Assembly (NCBI GenBank): GCA_047967505.1
Contig: CM106538.1
Origin: Dipteris shenzhenensis
Taxonomy: Eukaryota; Polypodiophyta; Polypodiopsida; Gleicheniales
Reading direction: 5' to 3' (one strand)
Length of the DNA stretch: 64,000 bases
The translations under genes were made by a program, and so were the position numbers. Position 1 is the first letter of the stretch. The number at the start of each line of letters is the position of its first letter. Shown here piece after piece: positions 33,046-42,928 of the stretch. Under the pieces are notes generated by a model that was not told the origin of the DNA, ran no database searches, and saw only the letters and a list, made by a program, of their open reading frames with translations.

Positions 33046-33502
33046 ATTTCCCCCCTTTTCCCCCTCCATCAACAGCTATGGTTGTGGGAAGATTAATTGC
33101 GACTGTCTGATGCAGCATCTTTTCTAATGGTAAATTCATCTTTACCCTTCCATCGTTTGATTTACACAACTTGATGGCTAATTTTGGTAATGTCCTGTGT
33201 CAAGCAATGCCCACCCAATAGACAACTCTGCTCTTGTATCTGCTGCTACTGACATCTGAAAATCGACATCGGTTGTTGGTTCTCGATCGAAAATTGGCGA
33301 AATCAGCTCTCAACTTACTAGCAAGTCATTGATTTTTCAGCTCGTCCTAAGAAGCTGCTCCCACTGCTGTCGATTCCCTACACCATGGCATAAGCCTTGA
33401 AGAGCTACATGCTCTCAAGTGCGTAATTCTAGCAGTCATATGGTGAAAGGCATGGAATGATAAATTCAGACTCGAGGAGGAGAAGGTGCTCTACATCCTT
33501 CC

Positions 33503-34262
33503 TCTCAAGTGCCTATTTTGTGCACTCACATGGTGAAGGAGAAGGTGAGTAACCTCGCATGTGGGTTTTCTCTTGAACTCACAATCCAAGCTTTCCTTAC
33601 CTCCTCCTTTGTCTCCACAAGAGGCACCTCTAGCTTCACCCATCGTCAAGGTCCGAGGGCGGATGAAAAGCCACCCCGGCCGTATGATTAAAGCTTCTTC
33701 CACCAAAGAACTCTAATCTGCATGCTCGAGCTATCAACATCGCATTTCCCAGCCAATGGAGTTGCCATCAACGTGAGAAAATGTCACGGAACGCTGATTT
33801 TGATGAGTTGTCCTTCAGAAGATAGTCCGTAGGTCCTTTTCAACCGCCACACGGGAAAAGCCCGTGGTCACATTTTCTTGCAAATGAAAATGGCTCGTGG
33901 TTGGTTGACACCACTCGCCAGTTTCCTTTGCACGAAAATGCTCCTTGGGTCATTACTTGGCCAGCACTAGAGCGTTTTATGAAACTCTAAAATTGTACGA
34001 AGCCATGTGGACATTCTAAGCTGTTAGATAAGTGGCCTACTTATAATACCCTCTTACTTAGGTTCGGGCGGAGATACTTAGGAGCTGGCCAAGCATTCTA
34101 GTTTCCCTTAGAGCATGAGTGAATGAGGATGGTGAAGGAGAAGTGCCAAGCCCCTACACTGTCCCTCTCAAGTGCCTAATTGTTGCACACTCACATGGTG
34201 AAGGAGAAGCTGGGCAAACTCTCAAGAGGGTTTTTGTTGAATTCACAATCCAAGCTTTGCTT
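33503..34262 (+). repeat. Duplicated PPR leader blocks (33503-33598 and 34164-34262)
   Basis: Both blocks run from CCTCTCAAGTGCCTA through CTCACATGGTGAAGGAGAAG to CACAATCCAAGCTTTSCTT. The second block includes the ATG (34195) and first ~22 codons of the PPR gene. The first encodes a similar short peptide starting MVKEK. A weaker third copy lies near 33414. The PPR gene's N-terminal codons were therefore part of a local duplication. Confidence 0.75.
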
Positions 34263-37200
34263 ATCTGGTGGTACAACCTTGGCTTGGCAGAGGAATTGGG
34301 CTTTGCTCTCCATTTTCACTCATCACCATTCATCCCTCTCTGCACCTCCCTCTGCTCACCCTCTCCATCTCCCCACCCTTGCTTCCCTCATCCGTTCTTG
34401 TGCTTCCTCCAAATCTCTCCCAAATGGAAAGCTTGCCCATCACCACCTTTGCAAAACTGGCCTCGACCTTAACGTTTTCCTGTCCAACCTCCTCCTGCAG
34501 ATGTATGGTAGCGGTGGAGCTCTGCAGGACGCACGCTCACTGTTTGCCAGCATACCTCATCCAGACCGATTCTCGTGGAACTTCCTCATCGGAGCTCTTG
34601 CAAAACTTGGGCACCACCAGGAGGCCCTCCTCCGTTTTAGACAAATGCAGCAGGAACAGATCGCGCCAGACCCATGTAGCTTTGTCAACGTTCTCTTTGC
34701 TTGCCGCAAAGAAACGGCCCTGGCTGACGGCAAGCAAATCCATGACCTTGCCACGGCCTGTGGGTTTGAGAAAGATCTCAGAGTGGGCACTGCTCTTGTC
34801 GAGATGTATCGTAATTGTGGCAGCCTGGACGACGTTCAGGGCACCTTTAGCAAAATGCACGAGCGAGATGTGTTTTCCTGGAATGCTACGATCGCCTCGC
34901 ATGTTAAGCATGGTCACCATAAGGCTGCCATCGTACTCTTCGAAAGAATGCAGTTGGAAAGTGTGCTGCCAGACAAGGTCATATTTGCCAGCAGTGTTTC
35001 CGCATGTGATTGCCAAGGTGTTTTAATTGAAGGCAAACGTATCCACGCTCGCATATTTGGAAGTGAGTTCGAGTCGGATATATTTATAACGACTGCCCTG
35101 ATCAGCATGTATGGCAAGTGTGGCAACCTGGAGAATGCTCAGAGCTTGTTTCGCACGATGATCAAACGAGACGTCATCTCATGGAATTCCATGCTTGCAG
35201 TGTATACCAGGAATGGCCGCTGCAAAGATGCCCTCCGACTGTATGAAGAAATGCTCCAGGAAGGGCTGGAGCCAGATCAGGCCACTTTTGTTAGCGTTCT
35301 TGATGCATGTGCGAGCCAGGCTGACCTAGCTGAAGGCAAGCAAATGCATGACCGCATTCTGTCCAGGGGGTTTCAGTCAGATATACTTGTCAATACTGCG
35401 CTTATTAACATGTATGCAAAGTGTGGCAGTCTGAGGCGTGCATGGACAGTGTTTGATAACATGTCTGATCGTGATGCCATCGCATGGAATGTCATGATTG
35501 ATGCCTGTGCCCAGCATGGGCAAATCAACGATGCTTTTCAACTCTTTAGATATATGCAGGATAATGGGGTTATGCCAAACGAGGTAACCATCCTAAGCCT
35601 GCTTCAGGCATGCACGGGCAAGACATCATTATCTGAAGGCAACCAAATACACGATATCATTGTGGTAAGTAATTTGGATTCAGATGTGGTAATTGGAACG
35701 GCTCTCGTGACTATGTATGGCAAATGTGGCAGCCTGGAGGATGCATGTAGGTTGTTTCACAAGATGCTTAACAGAAACTTGGTTTCATGGAATGCTATGA
35801 TTGCAGCGTATTCCCAGAATGGGCAGGCTAGAGAGGCTCTTCAACTCTTTGAACAAATGCAACAAGTGGGAGAAATGCCAAATAACGTCACTTTTCTCAG
35901 CATGCTCTCTCTGTATGATAGGCGCACAGTGCTTGCTGCAGGCAAGCAAATGCATTGCCGCATTATAAGTAATGGATTCAGTTCAGACGTTGCTGTGAGC
36001 AATACACTAATCAGCATGTATGGCAAGTGTGGCCATGTGGAGGATGCACGGTTGATTTTTGACAGTCTGCCTGAACGAGATGTGGTATCATGGACTGCCA
36101 TGATGTCAGTCTATGCACAGCAGGGACTTTACAAGCATGCCCGCCTACTCTTTGAACAAATGCGGCAGGCTGGAGGTACATTAGATAAAGTTGCCTGTGT
36201 CTTTCTGCTTTCGGCATATTCTAATCCAGCAGCCTTAGATGAAGGCAAACGGATGCATGATCACATTGCTAGCAGTGGTCTTGAGTCAAATGTTGATATT
36301 GCGAATGCCCTTATCAACATGTATGGTAAGTGTGGCAGTTTGGAGGGTGCATTGGAAATGTTCGACAGAATGCGTGTGAGGGACAAGCTCACCTATGTCA
36401 GTGCAATCTCTGCATGTGCCAGCCAGGCTGCTCTGTCTATTGGCAAGCAGATGCATAGCCACATGATAGAGCATGGTATTGAGCTAGATGCAGTCCTAGG
36501 AAATGTCCTCATCAATATGTACGGTAAATGTGGCATCATTGATGATGCGCATAGGGTGTTTGACAAATTGTGTGATCGGGATGTGGTATCTTGGAGCACC
36601 ATGATAGCGTTATATGCTCAGCATGGGCAGGGCAAGGGTGCTCTTTCACTCTTTAACCAGATGCACCATGAAGGAGTAGTACCAAACGAGGTGACCTTTC
36701 TAGGTGTGCTTTCTGCTTGCAATCATACTGGCCTTGTTGATGAGGGTTGTCACTATTTTGTTTCGATGAGTCAAGATCATGGAATCATACCTATGGAGGA
36801 CCATTATAACTGCATGGTTGACCTGCTTGGGAGGACAGGACGGTTGGAGGAGGCAGAGAACATGATCCTTACAATTCAATTTAAAGCTAGGGGCGTTCCA
36901 TGGGCAATGCTGCTTGGAGCTTGCAGACATCATACTGATGTGGCACGTGGAGAACGTGCTGCACAGCATGCATTTCAAATCGACCCATGGAATCCAGTAC
37001 CATATGTGATGCTAGCAAACCTGTACGCATCAGTTGGGAGGGAGGGTGATGCATTGAGCGTGCTAAATCAGATGAAGGACAAGGGTCTTACAAATGTACG
37101 CAGTTGTAGTACAATTGAAGTTAAGGGCAGGGTGCATCAATTCGTCGTAGATGATCAACTGCATCCAGAAAAGGAAAAGATTTATGCTGAACTGCAGGGG

Positions 37201-37299
37201 TTGAAAATGCAGATGCAGGAGGCAGGGTATGTTTCTGACTCGAAGTTCTCGCTCCATTGTTTGGAGGAGGAGCATGAACTTCACAATCACAGTGAGTAA
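34195..37299 (+). CDS. PLS-class PPR protein of the DYW group, stop inside DYW
   Basis: The first in-frame ATG is 34195, giving 1034 aa without introns. About 25 PPR motifs run in L-S-P triplets (SWNAMI, TALINMYGKCGS, GKQMH), with one P motif missing near 36390, where S (MFDRMRVRDK) joins directly to L (LTYVSAISACASQ). E1/E2 follow (HYNCMVDLLGRTGRLEEAE, MLANLYASVGREGD). An E+ region follows (SCSTIEVKGRVHQFVVDDQ), in which the usual Pro-Gly is Val-Arg. The DYW domain begins (IYAELQGL, EAGYVSDS) but a TAA at 37297 falls right after HSE, the deaminase H-x-E. DYW proteins edit organellar RNA. This product would lack the C-x2-C zinc ligands and so be inactive alone. A cryptic donor GTGAGTAA overlaps the stop (37292). 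Confidence 0.8.
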   Translation: MVKEKLGKLSRGFLLNSQSKLCLSGGTTLAWQRNWALLSIFTHHHSSLSAPPSAHPLHLPTLASLIRSCASSKSLPNGKLAHHHLCKTGLDLNVFLSNLLLQMYGSGGALQDARSLFASIPHPDRFSWNFLIGALAKLGHHQEALLRFRQMQQEQIAPDPCSFVNVLFACRKETALADGKQIHDLATACGFEKDLRVGTALVEMYRNCGSLDDVQGTFSKMHERDVFSWNATIASHVKHGHHKAAIVLFERMQLESVLPDKVIFASSVSACDCQGVLIEGKRIHARIFGSEFESDIFITTALISMYGKCGNLENAQSLFRTMIKRDVISWNSMLAVYTRNGRCKDALRLYEEMLQEGLEPDQATFVSVLDACASQADLAEGKQMHDRILSRGFQSDILVNTALINMYAKCGSLRRAWTVFDNMSDRDAIAWNVMIDACAQHGQINDAFQLFRYMQDNGVMPNEVTILSLLQACTGKTSLSEGNQIHDIIVVSNLDSDVVIGTALVTMYGKCGSLEDACRLFHKMLNRNLVSWNAMIAAYSQNGQAREALQLFEQMQQVGEMPNNVTFLSMLSLYDRRTVLAAGKQMHCRIISNGFSSDVAVSNTLISMYGKCGHVEDARLIFDSLPERDVVSWTAMMSVYAQQGLYKHARLLFEQMRQAGGTLDKVACVFLLSAYSNPAALDEGKRMHDHIASSGLESNVDIANALINMYGKCGSLEGALEMFDRMRVRDKLTYVSAISACASQAALSIGKQMHSHMIEHGIELDAVLGNVLINMYGKCGIIDDAHRVFDKLCDRDVVSWSTMIALYAQHGQGKGALSLFNQMHHEGVVPNEVTFLGVLSACNHTGLVDEGCHYFVSMSQDHGIIPMEDHYNCMVDLLGRTGRLEEAENMILTIQFKARGVPWAMLLGACRHHTDVARGERAAQHAFQIDPWNPVPYVMLANLYASVGREGDALSVLNQMKDKGLTNVRSCSTIEVKGRVHQFVVDDQLHPEKEKIYAELQGLKMQMQEAGYVSDSKFSLHCLEEEHELHNHSE

Positions 37300-37497
37300 C
37301 TGGCTATTGCTTTTGGGCTTATTAGTACACCTGCAAAAACTCCTCTCCTTATAAGCAAGAATTTTCCTATCTGTCCTGACTGTCACTCAGAAGCCAAATT
37401 TATCTCCAAGATTGTCCATCGGAACCTTATTGTGAAGGATTCTAGCTGCTTCCATCACATGAAGGATGGAGTTTGTTCTTGTAACGATAGATTGTAA
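37300..37497 (+). pseudogene. Remainder of the DYW deaminase domain after the stop
   Basis: The same frame stays open for 65 codons beyond the TAA and is clearly [32 protein letters not shown] (C-x2-C zinc ligands near 37375), [24 protein letters not shown], then TAA at 37495. Length and spacing match the family's normal ending. The final tripeptide is DRL, not DYW, and [10 protein letters not shown] differs from the common NRFHHF form. One nonsense change separates it from the upstream gene, so the lesion is either recent or tolerated. Confidence 0.85.
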
Positions 37498-39369
37498 ATG
37501 TAGAACAACACTACAGGCTCCCCATCTCACAGTGTTTCACACATCATTATATGCGACAGATGATGGTGATAGCGACCCCTTCAGGAGCTCAAAATCAATT
37601 AGCTACTCAAAGTGGCTGACATGGCGGTAGTTATAAGTATTGTGCTAAGCTGTTCTCTCTCTTGAAAGCATCTAGTTGGGGTCAAAAGGAGAGGCTGGCC
37701 ACTTACATGTTTATATTCACACTCAATGGGTAGCTAGACTTGTGTCAGCACACTACTCACACAGGTGCCAGGGAGGTTCTATATGCCATCCTTCACCTTG
37801 GCAACATGTGGCAAATTCAAAGGAGTGGCTGCGCCCTCCCTTTACCATGTCAATAGGGCAACATGAGCATAGCTTGCCCAGTAAGCCTACTTCAATCTTG
37901 GGATGCACCATGACATCTCATTGGCGGGGCACCCAACCAAGAGCGTCTCAATTCATAGGCTACTTCATATTGGGATGCACTACTACAGCTAGGACATCTC
38001 ATTGGTGGGGCATCCAATTTATGGTTTCATCGTGAATCCGGGCTAAGGATGGAACCGAGGCAAGGATAAGGGTTTGATATTTCGTAGTGAGGTTGGATTT
38101 GGAGCGGTAAAACAGTATTTGCAAAGACAAGGGCAAAAATTGGAGAGGAATAAGCTTCAAGCTTTTGATAAGGGAATCTCAAAGTTTGTTTTGCAATTAG
38201 AAGAATGTCTAGGAGCTCAAAATATCTTATCAGAATGGAAAGGGAAGATTTTGAAGAAAGTTGCTTTGAAACTAGAAGAAGTCCCTTCCGTTAATTGCTC
38301 AAAGCAAAGTAACAATCTTTCTAAAGAAGATGAAACTGTTCTTCGAAAATTCCATTAGGAATTTTGTCATTTCTTATATGGACAAATGCTTCAATAACTT
38401 TGTTAGCACTGCCTTCAGGCAGAGCTCTAGCTACACTGTTGATAAAAAGTGTCCCTCACCATTTGTTGCCACGTGCCATACTTATATTTTTGGTTCATGG
38501 GTGGCTTGAGTTTCTGTTTTATTTTTTGCGTGTTTTCGGTGGTGTTTGTGGAGAATTGTTGGTATCTGTGGAAGGGTCGGATTTATTGAGCGAGAGGAAG
38601 CTTTGAGGAGTTGTGGAAGGTTGATTGTGAAGCTTGTGCATTATCGAAGAATTCAGAGAGGTCAGCTGTTACGGTTCATATTTATAGTGGTTGTGTTTGT
38701 TTGCTTGTTTTGGGTTTAACGAATTGTGTTCATCTTGCTTGCTAGTTGGAGTGAGTGCTTCAAGTTTCGATTCTTTGTGTTTAAGGAGGGTTTGGCGACT
38801 CGTTGTGCGGGAGATTCTGGTTGATGTTCATTCGTTTGTTCTGGCTTTTTCGTGGGTTTGTCTGCTCTACAATTGTGATTAAGTGTTTTAGATATCCTTG
38901 TTACGTGGAAGAAAAATTCATGCATTGGGGTTCTCCTTCCTAGAGTGCATCAGAGGCGTCCCATGTTAGCAACCTCATGCAAGGCATGGGATGGTTGCTG
39001 GTTCTTTTGTATGGGCATTTTCCATAGTTTTGGGGGCTTCCTCTCCAATAGTTTTGCAACCATACAGCAATTCGCTCAGTAGCTAACCATTAGATCTCAA
39101 TCCTTGCAACTCTAAGATAGATTTAGAACAGTGCGCAATGTTCTCATTTGCATATCTTTGCTCTTTAGATCAAGAGCTCTTCTCCTCAATTTTTACAACA
39201 CCACTCTCGCTCTATCTTAGTTATACACCTTTGCCCTGCAACCTATCAATCTTCCTTGCTCTATTGATTTTCGGTTGGATCATCTAGAGAGTGTTTATTT
39301 AAGATCCCAGGTATCCCTCATAACTTCAAGTAAAGGAATGTGAACTATGGCTCACAATTTTCAGATGCT
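37498..39369. other. PPR 3' flank and intergenic DNA
   Basis: It includes the likely 3' UTR of the PPR gene. A CACTACTACAGCTAGGACATCTCATTGG-type phrase is duplicated at about 37899-37935 and 37966-38010 (GGATGCACYA, CATCTCATTGGYGGGGCA). A coding-like remnant at 38074 is listed separately. Nothing else is recognisable. Confidence 0.4.
38074..38507 (+). pseudogene. Unidentified coding-like remnant
   Basis: An open frame of 94 codons is Lys/Glu/Leu-rich (QYLQRQGQKLERNKLQ, FVLQLEECLGAQNI) and ends at a TAG after VLRKFH (38356). A shifted frame continues from about 38350 as RNFVISYMDKCFNNFV and CPSPFVATCHTYIFGSWVA to a TGA at about 38507. The balanced composition and cross-frame continuity suggest a former exon with one frameshift. 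I do not recognise the family. Confidence 0.35.
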
Positions 39370-41190
39370 GATTTCTCTGGAAAAAAAAAATGTTCAGATG
39401 CTGATTACTTGTCATGATGGATGCAGATATGATCTTCCACCCCTCCTTCCTAAGGAGGCTAATATCTCACATGATTATCCATTCCCCTGATGTGGCTTTC
39501 ATTCAAAGAAGGTGAGTCTTGTTTCAAGTGCAGGAATATGACCTATGGCCTACAACGTTTGGATGCTGATCACTTGTCATGGTGGATGTGGATATGATCT
39601 TCCACCTTTCCTTCCTATGGAGTGAACATTCTAAGACTTATTTTGTTTGTATAAATACTATATATGTAATATACTTTTCCAAACATGATATACACACCTT
39701 AACCTTTATTTCGCTCCATCGAATGTGGCTTTCATTCAAGGGGACGAATTGTGGGGGAGGGAGCGGTGTACTTGTTGAACATCTCCAACAAGCACCCTAA
39801 AGTCAATACGAAGGGAGATTATAGAGATGACAAGGGGTTCACACTGTCCAAAGAAGCGCATGCACCAATTGATTATGGCAATTTAAAGGCCAAGGTAGCC
39901 CATTGTCACACGCATAGCTTAGCTTTATGTGGCAACTTAGTGTGTACATTTTATCCTATAATGGGATAGTGCTATGTTTAAGCTGAGCAAGTGCTAAGCA
40001 GTAGTGTAAACAAGTGATATTTTCTTAAATGATAATATTTAAAATAAGAACTAAATACTTTTAAGTTGTATTTTTAATTTTTAATATGATCATTCTTTGC
40101 ATATTAATATGTCTTCGTGTGTACACTGTATTATGAAATGGAATAGTGTGAACGTTCAAAGACTCTTTATACTTAGTATGCACTTTCTGTTTCGTAATGA
40201 AACAATGTGGGCATTCTAAGATTGTTTTCATTTACATAGGTATTATGGATGCCTTGCATCTTTTAAAGCGAAAGTGTATACTGCAAGCTTTATTTTGGGT
40301 CCAATTAACATGTTGACATAATGTAGTGTGTACACTCTATCCCTTCATGGAATAGTGTGAACATTCTAAGAGTTACTGCACTTAGTGTGCACAATCTATT
40401 CTGTAATCGAAAAGTGTAAGCATTCTAAGGCTCGTTTCATTTATGTGAAAACTTAGCATGTACATTTGTCTTGTTTTTTATTCTATACTAAATATTGTAA
40501 GACTTGTTTTATTTATGTTGGAACTTAGTGTGTACATTTCTATCCTATAATAGGATAGTGTGAACATTCTAAGAGTTTTTATACTTAGTGTGTACATTTT
40601 GTTATGTACTGGAACAATGTGAACATTGTAAGACTTGTTTCGGTTGTATGAATACTATGTATGTAATATATCTTTTCTAAACATGACATACATACTTTGA
40701 CCTTTAATGTAGTTCTACTTAACATATGAATATAGCTTAGTTTTATGTGGGAACTTAGTGTGTACATTCTATCCTACAATGGGATAGTGTGAACATTCGA
40801 GTTGTTATACTTAGAGTGTACATTTTGTTTTGTACTGGAACAATGTGAACATTCTAAGACTTGTTTCGTTTGTATAAATACTATGTATGTAATATATTTT
40901 TCCAAACATGATATACACACCTTAACCTTTATTTCGCTCCATTGAATGTGGCTTTCCTTCAATGGAGCGAATTGTGGGGGGGGGGGGAGGGTGCACTTGT
41001 TGGACATCTCCAACAAGCACCCTAAAGTTAATATGAAAGGAGATTATAGAGATGACAAGGGGTTCACACTGTCCAAAGTAGCTTATGCACTAATTGATTA
41101 TGGCATTATAAAGGCCAAGGAAGCCCATTGTCACAGGCATAGCTTAGTTTTATGTGGGAACTTAGTGTGTACATTTTATCCTACTAGCAA
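39370..41190. repeat. Complex repeat array with long direct repeat
   Basis: A ~340-bp block at about 39628-39968 is repeated at about 40846-41187 with moderate divergence. Between them, the phrase CTTAGTGTGTACATT...TATCC...GGATAGTGTGAACATTCTAAGA recurs at least five times (near 39925, 40330, 40528, 40757, 41160) at irregular 70-240 bp spacing. TATCCTATAATGGGATA is itself an imperfect palindrome. A shorter GATGCTGAT...GATATGATCTTCCACC unit recurs near 39405 and 39568. Both long copies share an open frame (KHPKVNxKGDYRDDKGFTLS). I know no matching family. Confidence 0.7.
40933..40971. repeat. Perfect 14-bp stem hairpin followed by G-run
   Basis: TTCGCTCCATTGAA (40933-40946) and TTCAATGGAGCGAA (40958-40971) are exact reverse complements around an 11-nt loop. 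A run of about 12 G follows. The other copy of the repeat (about 39716-39755) has the same layout with a mismatched stem. Confidence 0.85.
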
Positions 41191-42024
41191 ACACTGCATT
41201 TAGGGAGCTATGTATCAGGTGGCCAAAGTTTGGGAGTAAAACTTGGTTATTGACTAAAGGATACCTACTACGAGGAGAATGTCTTAGAATTTTTGGACAA
41301 ATTGGTATATCTACAGAGTCGCTAAATCATCAATTTTCTAGTGATCCTCGTTTCCAGAGTAAGGTTATTTTGATTGAACAATTATATAAGAATTACAAAG
41401 GCAAGGGTAGTTGCTAAAAAGAAAAAGTAAATGTACAATAAGTTCGCAACATTGTATATGCATCAACATTGAATAATTCACCTTTTATCAAGTTATTACA
41501 CCGTAGGTAAGTTATTTCTTTTACCAGAAGCACATATAGGAACTAGCATGTTTACACTGGTCAGCAAGGTCAGAATTTCTGAGGAGACTTTCAAGGATGG
41601 TGTATTTGCTTCAAAGTGTTTTGTAAGTAGTAGTCAAGATAGCAAAGAAGTGCTTGCACTATTGGAGGCTACATGTGTACATGTTACTCATCCAGGTATT
41701 GTCAATGCAATAGGATTAGTCAGAGACAAAAATGAGCCAATGGTCATATACAAGTATTGGAACGGTAGCCACTTGGATAGATGGTTATACTTGATGAGTG
41801 CAAATACTTGTAGATTTGTACCCAAAGAATTTTTAGATATATCTGAAGAAGTGGGTCCTCTGGAACATTTTAAATGCCATATATTTGAGATCATCAATGG
41901 CTTAATCGAAACTTTCAAATATATGTATAGTAAAGGCATTTTGCACAACAACTTGCACTCCAAAAGTGTAATGGTTCATTTGTTGCAAGAAACAAATGAT
42001 GTTTTCGTTGGCTTAGTGGGATAG
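41183..42024 (+). pseudogene. Protein-kinase-like fragment
   Basis: A frame at about 41225-41410 reads KTWLLTKGYLLRGECLRIFG and QSKVILIEQLYKNYKGKG. After stops, an open frame from 41548 has ALLEATCVHVTHPGIVNAIG, NEPMVIYKYWNGSHLDRWL, then GILHNNLHSKSVMVHLLQ (about 41935-41988) and VFVGLVG at the end. This order (helix C/beta 4, hinge, catalytic loop) is protein-kinase-like. The loop is HNNLHSKSV where active kinases have H-x-D-L-x(4)-N, so Asp and Asn are both lost. The DFG region and C-lobe are absent. It lies beside the Helitron, and capture by the Helitron is possible but unproven. Confidence 0.5.
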
Positions 42025-42354
42025 AGAATAGACAAAATTTAAGTGCTACTGATTTGTCTTATGCAAATTGTAATTTTTACTTATGGTATTTGTATACAAT
42101 GTAGCTGTTCACTTGTTCTTCTCTCTTGTGCTAAATTTCCATAACAAATTTTTTAAATTTGTAAACAAATATTTGTTATTGTTTCTTCGAAAAAACATTT
42201 GCAATTGAATATTTTTACACGGTTATAGTTTTTGCTTTTGTTATTGAAGTGTGAATAGGTCAAAAACTATTAAAAAAGATACTTGAAAAAGTACAAATAC
42301 AATAAACTTTGGATCTTCTTGGCACATAGGCTCTATTAACTTGTACTGTGGTAA

Positions 42355-42902
42355 ATGCAATTTTGCCAAAACTGTGCAGGTTGCAGAGCTAATGTTTGGC
42401 AAAATATCCATTTGTCTCTTATTACAGGGCGGATTTGGCATATGTCACCAACCAAAATAACATCGAGGCCACTGAATGGTAGATGTTGAACATGCATGAT
42501 GTCACATAATCTCTGATCAATGAACTTGACATTCTACTACCTACAAGAGATATCTATTTCTTTGAGCTCGTTGTAAGCTTTGGTCAGCATGTTCAGTATA
42601 TTGTTGCTAGTGGAAGGCTCTTGTTCAGGGTTGTTTTGTAAGTGCAGGTGTGTTAAGTTCTTACAATTAGCAAGAATAGCTAAAGATGCATGAATTATGC
42701 TCCCTTCTATGTGGCATGTAGCTTTACCAATGTATGTAGCTTTTAAGACTTTCAATTTTAATGGATCAGTGCCTAATTCTTTGTTGTAGATCCAAGTTAG
42801 TTGTTCCACTAGCAAGCTTAGGATAGTACTTTTTCCTATTCCTGTGTCTCTGGTGATGAAAATATGCAATGGAATGGCAAAGCTCGCTCTTTTTCTGTAC
42901 AT
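42355..42902 (-). pseudogene. PIF1-like Helitron helicase, N-terminal half
   Basis: IFITRDTGIGKSTILSLLVE carries Walker A (GxGKS, about 42828-42845). KATYIGKATCHIEGSIIHAS is motif Ia (TxxGKAAxxxxGxTIHS). The Walker B region reads LKEIDISCR, followed by two stops, where families have an I-D-E core, so the catalytic Glu is missing. FIDQRLCDIMHVQHLPFSGL and DVILVGDICQIRPV (motif III, about 42425-42475) follow. Motifs IV-VI are absent, so the gene is cut short at about 42355. Confidence 0.75.
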
Positions 42903-42928
42903 TATGTCATAAAAATTAGCCTTTATTC

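Larger units (their letters stand above)
30766..34031. other. 3.3 kb intergenic DNA with local duplications
   Basis: No gene could be supported. It contains several two-copy imperfect repeats (listed separately) and poly-A runs at 32139-32153 and 32203-32216. Sequence from 33400 onward resembles the leader of the PPR gene at 34195. Confidence 0.4.

Noticed and set aside
34180-34194. An upstream TTG codon as the PPR start
   Set aside because: The first in-frame ATG is 34195; nothing supports initiation at TTG in a plant nuclear gene.
34537-36978. Minus-strand open frames across the second PPR gene
   Set aside because: Same reason: complement of a long repetitive coding region.
39370-41190. 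CRISPR-like array
   Set aside because: Repeat spacing is irregular, units are long and diverged, and the context is a plant nuclear genome.
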